64,000 nucleotides of DNA. It comes from Macrostomum hystrix (taxonomy: Eukaryota > Platyhelminthes > Macrostomidae). The stretch lies in contig CATNEN010000003.1 in NCBI GenBank assembly GCA_950097015.1, positions 11,747,501-11,811,500 on the forward strand, in the 5' to 3' direction. Shown here one piece after another: positions 11,127 through 22,830 of the stretch; the first letter of the stretch is position 1; every line of letters starts with the position of its first letter. The translations under genes were made by a program, and so were the position numbers. A model generated the notes under the pieces. That model saw only the letters and a program-made list of their open reading frames with translations. It was not told the origin of the DNA and made no database searches.

Positions 11127-14100
11127 ATGCTATCCGACATTCCTGATCCCGTCGAAGTGGAAGAGATCCTATCTAGATCTCGCGGCATACCGGAATCTCA
11201 GCAGATACTTCACGGCTTCCCTATAGACGATGTGTCAGTTGCAACGATTAGCAGACCGTGTCGCACTGAGCAGCCTGCTCAGCCCGATCGACAACCGACT
11301 GTGCCCTGTCTCACTAACATGTGCTTAGCCGCCTATGCCCGGCATTTCACTATACTGCGCCGAAACTACAATATGTGCAATAAACAGCATCACGTACTGT
11401 CTGTTAGAGATGACATCCAATCAGCTATTGCTGAACAGGAGTACGAGATTGATATGCCTAGAGAGTTGCCTATTGGTCAGCAGCAGCAGCAGCAGCAGCA
11501 ACAGTCCGCATCTAGACGTCAGCACAATGCTGTTCAACAACAATCCAGTTCTTCAAGTCGCCAACGCGGCAGTTGGGGCGTCAGTATTAACGATCTGCGC
11601 AGCGCTCCGGACGATCCGTTAGTTACTAATATTTTCTCGCCAGTTCGACCGGAAGATTTAGATAGGCAGAATGCTGTTAATCGGATGTCATCTAGGAAGG
11701 ACTGTCTGTTTCCATTGTATGTTAAACAGGAGGTGGATTGTATTGTTGAGCTGAGAGAGACACCAGCTCATCCGCAGGAACTATTTGGCAGGCGTTTGCT
11801 GGTGAGTCGTGTGAGGATCTGGTATGAGAAATATATGACACGTATTTTTTGCAGACAATTTATTATTTATTTTTCATTCTTAAGCCTTGTTGTGATATTT
11901 ATGTTTTACGAGTATATTGGATTTTTATATAGTCTGGTATGGGATATTATAGTCTCGAATGGGATATTTTAGTCTCGAATGGGATATCTTAATATACTCG
12001 TAGAATACGATATTTTAATTTGAGTAGGATATTTTAGTTTCGACTGGTATATTTTAGTATAGAATAGGATATTTTATTTTCGAATGGGATATTTTAGTCT
12101 CGAATGGGATATTTTTGTCTCCAATGGGATATATTTTAGTTTCGAATGGAATATATTTTAGTTTCGAATGGGATATTTTAGTCTCAAATTGGATTTCTAG
12201 TGGCATTGATCTCATAGTAACTACGAGTAGTAACTACGAGTAGTAACATAGTAACTACGTACTTACTTCTAATCCCACTCCCAATAGGTGAGGTGCAGCC
12301 ATTTCAAGCTAACGGAAGAAGAGATCGAACCAATCTTCGCCACAATGGCCCTATACGACTTGTCGGCACGCAAGAAAGTGTCTGAAAACTTTCACTTCGA
12401 CACCAACTCTGAGGAGCTGAAAGGCCTATTGTCTGGGCACATTAAACTGCAGGATCCCTGCTCACTGTCCAAAGCCTGCGTACTCAATCTGAGCGTAGCC
12501 TCGCCAGATCTCTTTCTAGTGATTCGCCTTGAAAAAGTGCTACAACAGGGCGACATTAACGATGTGTTCGACAATTTTCAACGCGCCACTGATCCCAAGC
12601 AAAGGGAGAAGTTGAGAGCTGCGGCTGCTAGAGACTGCCAGCGGTTGGGCAGGTAAGCTTGCGGGATTTCAGGTTTTTCATGCGGTTGGGGAGGGATGTT
12701 GTTAATTTTAAGGGGTGAGATTCTGTAGCTTTTAGTAGTATGGTGCGAGAATTTGTAGCTTTTAGTAGTATGGTATGAGAATTTGTAGCTTTTAGTAGTA
12801 TGGTGTGAGAATTTGAAGCTTTTAGTAGTATGGTATGAGAATTTGTAGCTATTAGTAGTATGGTGTGAGAATTTGTAGCTTTTAGTAGTATGGTGTGAGA
12901 ATTTGTAGCTTTTAGTAGTATGGTGTGAGAATTTGTAGCTTTTAGTAGTATGGTATATGAGAATTTGTAGCTATTAGTAGTATGGTGTGAGAAATTGTAG
13001 CTTTTAGTAGTATGGTGTGAGAAATTGTAGCTTTTAGTAGTATTGTGTGAGAATTTGTAGCTTTTAGTAGTATGGTGTGAGAATTTGTAGCTTTTAGTAG
13101 TATTGTGTGAGAATTGGTAGCTTTTAGTAGTATGGTGTGAGAATTTGTAGCTTTTAGTAGTATGGTATATGAGAATTTGTAGCTATTAGTAGTATGGTGT
13201 GAGAATTTGTAGCTTTTAGTAGTATGGTGTGAGAAATTGTAGCTTTTAGTAGTATTGTGTGAGAATTTGTAGCTTTTAGTAGTATGGTGTGAGAATTTGT
13301 AGCTTTTAGTAGTATGGTGTGAGCATTTGTAGCTTTTAATACTATGGTGTGAGAATTTGTAGCTTTTAATAGTATGGTGTGAGAATTTGTAGCTTTTAAT
13401 ACTATGGTGTGAGAATTTGTAGCTTTTAGTAGTATGGTGTGAGAATTTGTAGCTTTTAGTAGTATGGTATGAGAATTGGTAGCTTTTAGTAGTATGGTGT
13501 GAGCATTTGTAGCTTTTAATAGTATTGGGTGAGAATTTGTAGCTATTAGTAGTATGGGTTAGATATTTATATGCCTTTTAGTATTTTTAGTGCATAAAAA
13601 CCTAATTAATCGCACCAATTTCAGGTACCGCATGCCACTCGCTTGGACAGCTGTTGATCTAGTCCAATGCATTCTAGATTCGGAGCGGGAATCGAGCCCC
13701 GTACCTTCCAGTTTAAGCGGCATCGGTACCGACTCTGCAATAGGTACTACTATTAGTAGCAATAGTAATTCTTCGTCTTTGACGTCAGCAACAGCGTTGT
13801 CGACTGTGGGAGCTTCACAATCGATTGATCGATCTAGCGCTGTTAGCAACATCCCCGGCACTGGCGGCGGCGCTCTCAAAAGTCGCCGAGCAATGATGGA
13901 CGACTTTCTGAGGCGCGGCAGTAGCAATCAGGACGCTTCAAAACGGGCCAGCATCACCAGCGACGATCTGGATAGAGCGTTCGACAATTTGAAGTGCATC
14001 AGCTTGACAGTGAAAAGCTTCTTCAAACAGGAGCACGACAAGATTAGCGAGGACGACCTATTCAAATATTTGAACGATTTGCGTAGGCCGACTAGTGTGC

Positions 14101-17100
14101 TCAAGAAATTAAAGAGCATCAGCGGCAAGATGGTGCTCAACTTGCAGACTTGTCCGTACGATTTGGATTTAAAGTGCGCCGTGACGCCTGAACTGCTGAA
14201 GGTGAGCTGGGAGGGCGTAATCAGTTTTCAGATTTAAGGTTTGATGTGTAATAGTTGCAGATATGATTACAGACAGGTGTAATCATTGATCATAATACAG
14301 ACAGGTGTAATCATTGACCATATTACAGACAGGTGTAATAATTGATCATATTACAGACAGGTGTGATCGTTGATCAGATTACAGACAGGTGTAATCATTG
14401 ATCAGATTACAGACAGGTGTAATCATTGATCAGATTACAGACAGGTGTAATCATTGATCAGATTGCAGACATTTGGGTCATTGATCAGATTACACACAGG
14501 TGTAATCATTGATCCGATTACTCTAATTTCTTATCAAGTTAAAAATAGTTGTATTATATATATCCCAACAAAAATTAAAACGATAAACTTCTTCCCCATT
14601 CATCATCCATCAGGTGCATCCGTTCTGCGATCTGACATCGGCTCCAATCCGAGAGTTAGCCGAATTCCCGGCCCAGCCTCTCTACCAGCCGCATTCATTC
14701 TATCGCAATCTACTCTACGTGCATCCGAAATCAATCAATTTCAGTACTAAGCAGGGCGGCTCGGCTAGGAATGTGGCTTTAAAAACTGAATTAGTTCACT
14801 TTGATGGCCAGAAAGCCATTGCTCAGAGACTAATCTACGGCAAGTCGAGCTGTCCGGCCTATGTTAATTGTCAGTTTAGTCCGGTACTATATCACAATAA
14901 GGCGCCAGATTTTTACGACGAAATTAAAATTGAATTGCCCGGCGATCTAGGACCCGGTCATTATCTGCTGTTTTCATTCTTTCACATTAGCTGCCAACAG
15001 AGGAAGACAGCTGGTAATAATGCGGACGAGAATCAATTGGAGACCCCGTTGGGCTACTCTTGGCTGCCGTTGCTACGCTCCGGTGTATTAAATCTTGGCA
15101 ATTTCAGCCTAATGGTTAGCGCAGATGAGCCTAGCACTGCTATGTGCGGCATCGTGCCAGAGCTAGCCGAGGTTGCAGACAAATATCCGTCTGATAGGCC
15201 GCGTTGGGTCGACAGTCATAAAGAACTCTTCCGTGTTAGCCTATCAGCGTTGAGCTCTGTGCATACTATTGATCCACATCTCAATCAATTCTTTAAAGCT
15301 TGCGTGTGTGCTCAATTAAGTCAGCCTTGCTCAACCGAAGCACTGCAGGATGCTATTGATGGCCTATTGCTAGCTGATTTGGAACAATTGGTACAATTCT
15401 TGCATATTGTTTTGGATCGCCTAATGCAACTGGTACTACACCCGGCCCAGATACCATCCAATAGGCCTAGTCAGATTCCGTTCGCCGGCTTGGCCAATGT
15501 AGTTAACCGAATAGTGCAAAGCTTTCCCGATAAAGCCGATATTCACGGACGCAACTCGCTACTAACAGCCTATACTATGTATGCGGGCACTCTTGGCCAG
15601 CAGGGCGGCCTATTGAAGCTCGTGCACGAAGAGTTGGTATTGCAGATCATTCTAGCCGAACCAAACACCAGAGCGGCAGTCGCTGAGAATGCCTGGTTCT
15701 TTCTTGAAGCCCTATTACGAGCGATGCACGACTATCTAGCTGTGGAGCCGCATCTATCGTTGCCAAGGCAACGCAGATTTTCTCAACAATTCGTAGCCGA
15801 TGTAGGCACATTGGTCACCCTACTGACTAGAACAGTGTTAGTGGCAGATCGGACAGCTATTCGATTAAATCGAGCTCTAGCATTTTTTCTATCCGATCTA
15901 CTTAGCGTGATGGATCGTCTAGTTGTACTACAACTTGTGCAGCAATATTTCCGCGCAGTCAATGCCTGCTTAGAGACTGCACCAACTAGCGGCTCGAATA
16001 GTAGTCACAGTCGACTATCCGCTTGCAAAATTGATCTACTACGAATTGTCACTTCGCATGAGCACTATGTGCCATTGAATATTCCGCTAATGGAACCGGA
16101 AATAGCTAGCGAATTATCCGATCAGTATAGGCGCAGTCACTATCTATCCGGTCTGGTATTATCCGAATTGAAAATCGCCATCCGTTCCGGCGGCCCAGAT
16201 CTGCAAAGCAAAGCTGTCTGCCTACTATGGAATCTCTTAGCCAGTCACGAAGCCGACTCTCGATACCCATCGTCTCAATTGAGTATTCGCAGTCGCGTTG
16301 CTCAATTATATTTGCCTCTATTAAAGATTGCCGAAGGCGCTATTCATTTGATCGGCTGCGGCAATGTCGTTGGCTTTGGCGGTGGCGGAGGCACCAACGG
16401 TCTTGGCGGCATTGGCGATTTGGCTACTCCGGCCACGCCAGCAGATGAGATTGCTAGATTTGGCTTCACTGAGTCTACTGGCACCGCAGATCAATCGTTT
16501 ATTTATCATCAGCAACAACAGCAGCAGCAGGCTCCTAAGCCGAAACAGCGACCATTGTTAGATGAAACTAGCAGACATCTGCTGCTGTGCTGTCTGTGGC
16601 TAGTTAAGAATCTTGAAAAGCGAGCGGCTGCCACATTTCTTAGATCCCTATCGGTGCATCGAGTTCAACGTCTGTTGCAACTGCTTATGGTTGGTGAAAA
16701 TAAGTTTTTATCTAATTATTGAATACCTATAATAGTAATTCTCACTTTTTAGAGGTCTAGATAGAGCTTATTGAATGATACTAGCATATCTAGGCATCAC
16801 TGACAAATCACAATATAAAAATCTCAATATTCAAGTTTCTCACTAATCTCACTCTAAGTCTACCAGAATCTCACTCTGAATCTACTCGAGTTCTCACTCT
16901 ATACTACCAGAATCTCACTCTAAAATCTACTCGAGTTCTTACTCCATATCTACCAGAATCTCACTCTAAAATCTACTCGAGTTCTTACTCCATATCTACC
17001 AGAATCTCACTCCATATCTACCAGAATCTCACTCTAAATCTACTCGAGTTCTTACTCCATATCTACCAAAATCTCATTCTAAATCTACAAGAATCTCACT

Positions 17101-20100
17101 TTAAATCTACAAGAATCTCACTCTAAATCTACTAGAATCTCATTCTAAATCTACTAGAATCTCATCCTAAATCTACTAGAATCTCATTCTAAATCTACTA
17201 GAATCTCATTCTAAATCTACTAGAATCTCATTCTAAATCTACTAGAATCTCATCCTAAATCTACTAGAATCTCATTCTAAATCTACTAGAATCTCATTCT
17301 AAATCTACTAGAATCTCATTCTAAATCTACTAGAATCTCATTCTAAATCTACCAAAATCTCAACTCAACGCCACTTGGAATTATTTCCTCGTTAGCCTAT
17401 TTAGAGCTGCAATTAACCCTGATTGAATTCGTCACTTAGGTGGCCTGCACTAGCTTTGAGTATCGGGGTCGTCAGCCAATCGCAACCGTCGGCCGGTCTC
17501 TCGGCCAATCAAACGGCGGCAATAGTTTAATAATTCAACAGCGCAGCGCCCAGGTCAAACAGAGGCTAGAAGAGAAATTTCTCGGCACCGGTGTTGGATC
17601 TGGCGACTTGACCGACGCCTCTTCCGGTCACCCGACACCGCCGCTATCTTCTTCGTCAACCCAGCAGCATCAGCAGCAGCAGCAGCAGAATCCCCCTGGC
17701 AGTGGCAGCGGCGGTAGCGGCAGACGGAAAAGCATCGGCTCCATCCTAACAATGCCCCATAGCCAGTCGGATAATTTTCTAGCCTCAGCCGCTATTAATA
17801 GTAGTAGCAACGCGAATTCGTCGATATTAACCTCGTCAATCACTAGCAGCAACAGTCGTCAAAGATTAGCGGCGGCAAGACGCGAAGCCGCTGCAACCAT
17901 AGCCGCTGCTGGTATTGTCCAAGGCTTATCTGTGCCTCCTCCGCCTTTGATCTCGCCGCCTCCGCCTCCGCCGCCTCCCGGGCCATTGTTGATCAATCAG
18001 TCCAGGCAGAAACACAATCCGGTGCTTGAAGGCAATCTGTCGCTAGAGGTGACACTGACAGCTCTTGACACGGCCGAACTAATACTATCTACATTTCAAG
18101 GCACAGAGTCTTTGCCATGCTATCTGGGCCTAATTCTACGACTTTACCTGCGTTGCCTAAGTTTGAATCAGTGCTCAACTGCTCTAAATTCGTTGTTTGC
18201 TAGTTTGCGCAGCTTCCTAGTTAAATTTCCCGAGACTGTCTTTGAAGAGGAGGCCGACCAGTGCACTTCGCTCTGTCTGCAGCTATTGCGCTATTGCGGC
18301 TCACGCCTGACCGAGATTCGAACTCAGGCTGCCGCCACTCTCTACCAATTGATGAGGATTAATTATACTAGGAAATTTCACTTTAGCAAGGTCAAGATGC
18401 AGCTGACCATGGCTTTGAGCAGCTTTGTGTCTGATCGGGAGATGTTTAACGAGGATTATTTGAGGAGATCGCTCAAGGTGAGGCTCCTTTTATCTAAGGT
18501 TGCTAGTTTCAGAGGGAGTAGGGAAGAAATGGGATCTTAAAAAGGGAAGAGAGGGGAGCTAGAGTAGGCAAGAGATAGGAAGCCAGAGTAGGGAAGAGTG
18601 AGGAGATAGAGTAGGGAAGAAAGGGGAGCTGGAGGAAGGAAGAAAGGTGAGTTTATAGAAAAAATGGTAGTTTGTGGAGGGAAGAAAGGGGTTGCTTGTA
18701 GAGGGAAGAAAGGGGAGCTTGTTGAGGGAAGAAAGGGGAGCTTGTTGAGGGAAGAAAGGGGAGCTTGTTGAGGGAAGAAAGGGGAGCTTGTAGAGGGAAG
18801 AAAGGGGAGCTTGTTGAGGGAAGAAAGGGGAGCTTGTAGAGGGAAGAAAGGGGAGCTTGTTGAGGGAAGAAAGGGGAGCTTGTTGAGGGAAGAAAGGGGA
18901 GCTTGTAGAGGGAAGGAAGGGGAGCTTGTTGAAGGAAGAAAGGGGAGCTTGTTGAGGGAAGAAAGGGGAGCTTGTAAAGGGAAGAAAGGGGTGCTTGTAG
19001 AGGGAAGAAAGGGTTGCTTGTAGAGGGAAGGAAGGGGAGCTTGTAAAGGGAAGAAAGGGGTGCTTGTAGAGGGAAGAAAGGGTTGCTTGTAGAAGGAAGG
19101 AAGGGGAGCTTGTTGAGGGAAGAAAGGGTTGCTTGTAGAGGGAAGAAAGGGGAGTTTGTAGAGGGAAGAAAAGGTAGCTTGTTGAGGGAAGAAAGGGGAG
19201 CTTGTTGAGGGAAGAAAGGGGAGCTTGTAGAGGGAAGAAAGGGGAGCTTGTTGAGGGAAGAAAGGGGTGCTTGTAGAGGGAAGAAAGGGTTGCTTGTAGA
19301 AGGAAGGAAGGGGAGCTTGTTGAGGGAAGAAAGGGTTGCTTGTAGAGGGAAGAAAGGGGAGTTTGTAGAGGGAAGAAAAGGTAGCTTTTTGAGGGAAGAA
19401 AGAAGAGCTTGAAGAGGGAAGAAAGGGGAGCTTGTTGCGGGAAGAAAGAAGAGCTAGTAGAGGGAAGAAAGGGGAGCTTGTAGAGAGAAGAAAGGGGAGT
19501 TAGTAGAGGGAAGAAAGGGGAGCTCGTAGAGGGAAGAAAGGGGAGCTTGTAGAGAGAAGAAAGGGGAGCTTGTAGAGAGAAGAAAAGGGAGTTTGTCGAG
19601 GGAAGAAAGGGTGGCGGGACGAGAAAAGGAAATGACGCGGTATCGGCAGTCACAAAACTCTACCATAAATCTATCCCATTCTCATCCATTGCTACCCTAC
19701 GCAGGCGCTCCTATCCTATACGGATCGTGACGAAGCTGTGTGCGAGAATTTCAGCGGCCAAGTGCAAGACCTGGTCCTAAATCTGCACACAATTCTATCC
19801 GACACTATCAAAATGAAAGAATTCTCTGAAGATCCCGAGATGCTAGTGGATCTGATGTATCGCGTTGCCAAGGGCTACGCTAATAGTCCAGATTTGCGTC
19901 TCACCTGGCTGCAGAACATTGCTAGGCAGCATTTGACTCACAAGCATTACGCTGAAGCTGGCATGTGCCTACTGCACTCAGTCTCATTGGTAGTGGAATA
20001 CTTGCACATGATGGACCCGGTGCAACACATGCCAGTTGGTTGCGCAGTTTTTGCTGGCATCAGCAAGAATGTTCTGGAGGAGAGCGCCGTGTCTGACGAT

Positions 20101-22751
20101 GTTATCAGTCCTGAAGAGGATGGCGTCTGCTGCTCCAACTGGTTTCTGAGACCCGGTAAGATGCCTCAGTTTATCCCAATGCTAAGCTAAAAATGTTCCA
20201 AATCTATCTTCAGGATGAAGCCTAAAATAGTTCAGATTGTATCCTAAATCTTCAGATCGAATCCTAAATCTTCAGATGGAATCCTAAATCTTCAGATCGA
20301 ATCCTAAATCTTCAGATCGAATCCTAAATCTTCAGATCGAATCCTAAATCTTCAGATATAATCCTAAATCTTCAGATCGAATCCTAAATCTTCAGATCGA
20401 ATCCTAAATCTTCAGATCGAATCCTAAATCTTCAGATCGAATCCTAAATCTTCAGATTGTATTTTAAATCTTCAGATCGAATCCTAAATCTTCAGATCGA
20501 ATCCTAAATCTTCAGATCGAATCCTAAATCTTCAGATCGAATCCTAAATCTTCAGATCGAATCCTAAATACTTCAGATCGTAGCCTAAAATACTTCAGAT
20601 CGTAACCTAAAATACTTTCAATCGTAACCTAAAATACTTCAGATTCGAGCCTGAAATAGTTCAGATTGTAGCCTCAAATACTTCAGATTCTAGCTTAAAA
20701 TACTTCAGATTGTAGCCTAAAATACTTCTGATTCTAGCTTAAAATCGCCAGATTGTATACTAAATCTTCAGATCGAATCCTAAATCTTCAGATCGAATCC
20801 TAAATCTTCAGATCGAATCCTAAATCTTCAGATCAAATCCTAAATCTTCAGATGGAATCCTAAATCTTCAGATCGAATCCTAAATCTTCAGATCGAATCC
20901 TAAATCTTCAGATCGAATCATAAATCTTCAGATCGAATCCTAAATCTTCCCAATCTTGAGATTATAATTGCGTAATCTTTCCATAAATCACTAATGTAAG
21001 TTTTATCCCAGATCTTTAAATCAGTGTTTCTCCTCAAATCCCCACAATGCAGAGCTGCTAGCCCTAGTCGATCACTCGGCTCAATTCTTTGAACTATCCG
21101 GCCTTTACGAATTCATCGAGCCATTGTACACTGCCCTTCTGCCGCTGCATCGATACAACAAAGACTACAGGCGACTGTCGGCCGTGTACGCCAAGATGCG
21201 CGACAGCTGCGATAATATCGCATTCAACGAGAACAAGCGAATGTTTGGCACCTATTTCCGGGTCGGCTTCTACGGACACCGGTTCGGCGATTTGGACGGC
21301 GAGGAATTCGTCTATAAGGAGCCGCCGCTGACTAAACTGCCCGAGATTTCTCACCGATTGGAAAGATTCTATAGCGATAGATTCGGCGCGAATAATCTCA
21401 TCATTGTCAAGGACTCAAATGCGGTGAGTAGCTTATTTAGCACATTTACTACTCTTCTGCAATGTCTGGTGAGATATCTGTATATTTGGAGTGAGATTTC
21501 ATGGGAGATTTCAGTAGATTTGATATGAAATTTTAGTAGATTGAGTATGAGATTTCAGTAGGTTTGATATGAGATTTCCGTTGATTAAGTATGAGATTTC
21601 TGTAGAATGGGTATGAGATTTCATTAGATTGGGTATGAGATTTCAGTAGATTGAGTATGAGATTTCAGTAGATTAAGTATGAGATTTCTATAGATTGAGT
21701 ATGAGATTTCAGTAGATTGAGTATGAGATTTCAATAGATTAGGTATAAGATTTCAGTAGATTGGGTATGAGATTTCAGTAGGTTTGATATGAGATTTCCG
21801 TTGATTGAGTATGAGATTTCACTAGATTGAGTATGAGATTTCAGTAGATTCAGTATGAGATTTCACTAGATTGAGTATGAGATTTCAGTAGATTCAGTAT
21901 GAGATTTCAGTAGATTGAGTATGAGATTTCAGCAGATTGAGTATGAGATTTCAGTCGATTTTCAGTGGGGTGTATAAAGTTTCAGGTAATTTTGTATTGA
22001 GATTTCAATTGCAATCACGAAACCACAGGTGGAGCGAGATCGCTTAGATCCTGACAAAGCCTACATCCAGGTGACCTACGTTGAGCCCTACCTGGAGCCT
22101 TATGAACTACGCGAGCGTCAGTCGCTATTTGAGCGCAACAACGGCATAGCAACGTTTGTCTATTCGACTCCCTACACGCAGAGCGGCAGGGCGCATGGCG
22201 ACTTGCAGGATCAGTGCAAGAGGAAAACTGTGCTAACCACCAGTCACACTTTTCCCTACATCAAGACTCGCCTATTGGTGATTGACAAGAAATCATTCAG
22301 CTTATCTCCAATCGAAGTTGCTATAGAAGATTTAGAAAAGAAGAATGCCGAACTAACCAAAGCGTTGGAGTTGCATCCGCCAGATATGAAAATTCTACAA
22401 ATGGTTCTGCAGGGCTCCATTGGCGCCACAGTCAACCAGGGTCCAGTTGAGATGGCGTCAGTTTTCTTAGCTTCAGTGGCAGACGGTAGTCAGCCGCCCC
22501 AACCGGCGCATCACAAGCTGCGCCTGGCATTCAAAGAATTCCTATTGAAATCGCACGAAGCTCTTGCTAAGAATCGTGATTTGATCATGTCTGACCAGAC
22601 GGATTATCAGACTGAGATGGAGAAAAATTATCAGCTGATTAAAGATCAGCTCATGCCGCTGACTAGTTGGGGTAATCCGACATTTGATCGTGATCAACGC
22701 GTCGTCATGACAACCAGAAGGAAGAGCAACTCCTCCTTATCTAGTTGTTGA
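11127..22751 (+). CDS. DOCK6/7/8: DOCK6/7/8-type (DOCK-C) Rho-GTPase guanine nucleotide exchange factor
   Basis: Eight coding exons: 11127-11801, 12288-12652, 13625-14201, 14614-16689, 17440-18477, 19705-20155, 21053-21423, 22029-22751. Phases agree at every junction and give about 2091 residues, close to the roughly 2100 of DOCK7. The N-terminal block (RGSWGVSINDLR, DRQN, LFGRRLLVRCSHFK, EEIEPIFATMALYDL) matches the DOCK-C N-terminus. DHR1, the lipid-binding C2-like domain, is at the start of exon 4 (LYVHPKSINFS). DHR2, the exchange domain for Rac/Cdc42, spans exons 6-8 (PDLRLTWLQNIARQH, RMFGTYFRVGFYG, EFVYKEP, KAYIQVTYVEPY, RKTVLTTSHTFPYIKTR). The nucleotide-sensor Val lies in ATVNQGP near residue 1986. 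Poly-Gln and poly-Pro insertions sit in exons 1, 4 and 5. Relative to human DOCK7 about 50 N-terminal residues are missing before the first ATG, so an upstream coding exon is possible. Exon 4 ends at a weak donor (gttggt) chosen for phase. Confidence 0.95.
11802..12287 (+). repeat. DOCK intron 1 with 20-bp minisatellite (R7)
   Basis: Donor gtgagt, acceptor ccaatag. Positions about 11930-12190 hold some 13 diverged copies of aatgggatattttagtctcg. A short actacgagtagta repeat follows at about 12220-12255. Confidence 0.88.
12653..13624 (+). repeat. DOCK intron 2 with 30-bp minisatellite (R8)
   Basis: Donor gtaagc, acceptor aatttcag. From about 12722 to 13555 there are some 28 copies of a 30-bp unit made of gtgagaatttgtagctttta and gtagtatggt. 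Occasional copies carry a 2-bp insertion (ggtatatgag). Confidence 0.92.
14202..14613 (+). repeat. DOCK intron 3 with 28-bp minisatellite (R9)
   Basis: Donor gtgagc, acceptor catccatcag. From about 14245 to 14525 there are about ten copies of a 28-bp unit containing gattacagacaggtgtaatc. Each unit has 6-bp complementary arms (gattac and gtaatc) around an 8-base loop, and an internal acag|gtgtaat that looks like joined 3' and 5' splice sites. Confidence 0.9.
16690..17439 (+). repeat. DOCK intron 4 with 22-bp minisatellite (R10)
   Basis: Acceptor gtcacttag. From about 16845 to 17360 there are about 23 copies; the homogeneous part has the unit aatctactagaatctcattc plus ta. The left part has a 44-bp dimer form with ctcgagttcttactcc. 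Reverse-complemented, the unit matches the array of intron 7. Confidence 0.9.
18478..19704 (+). repeat. DOCK intron 5 with 23-bp purine-rich minisatellite (R11)
   Basis: Donor gtgagg, acceptor ctacgcag. From about 18545 to 19610 there are about 46 copies of a 23-bp unit built from gagggaagaaaggggagctt plus gtt. The sense strand is strongly purine-rich with GGG/GGGG runs. The long minus-strand frame here (Leu/Pro/Ser/Phe repeats) is a repeat artefact. Confidence 0.93.
20156..21052 (+). repeat. DOCK intron 6 with 20-bp minisatellite (R12)
   Basis: Donor gtaaga, acceptor cacaatgcag. From about 20205 to 20950 there are about 36 copies of cctaaatcttcagatcgaat, with a diverged central block (ctaaaatacttcagattgta) at about 20570-20745 between two homogeneous blocks. 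Confidence 0.93.
21424..22028 (+). repeat. DOCK intron 7 with 22-bp minisatellite (R13)
   Basis: Donor gtgagt, acceptor aaaccacag. From about 21490 to 21965 there are about 21 copies of a 22-bp unit, gattgagtatgagatttcag plus ta. Confidence 0.92.
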
Positions 22752-22824
22752 CATTTTTTGAAAACTATTTTATTGCTTTGCAATCAGAATGGCTAATTCC
22801 TTGAGAAGAAAACTAAATTAACGC

Positions 22825-22830
22825 AATAAA
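22825..22830 (+). terminator. Polyadenylation signal AATAAA of the DOCK gene
   Basis: AATAAA about 75 bases after the DOCK stop codon at 22751. Confidence 0.65.

Noticed and set aside
18559-19653. 364-codon minus-strand frame (Ser/Leu/Pro/Phe repeats)
   Set aside because: It lies entirely in the intron-5 minisatellite of DOCK, antisense to it.
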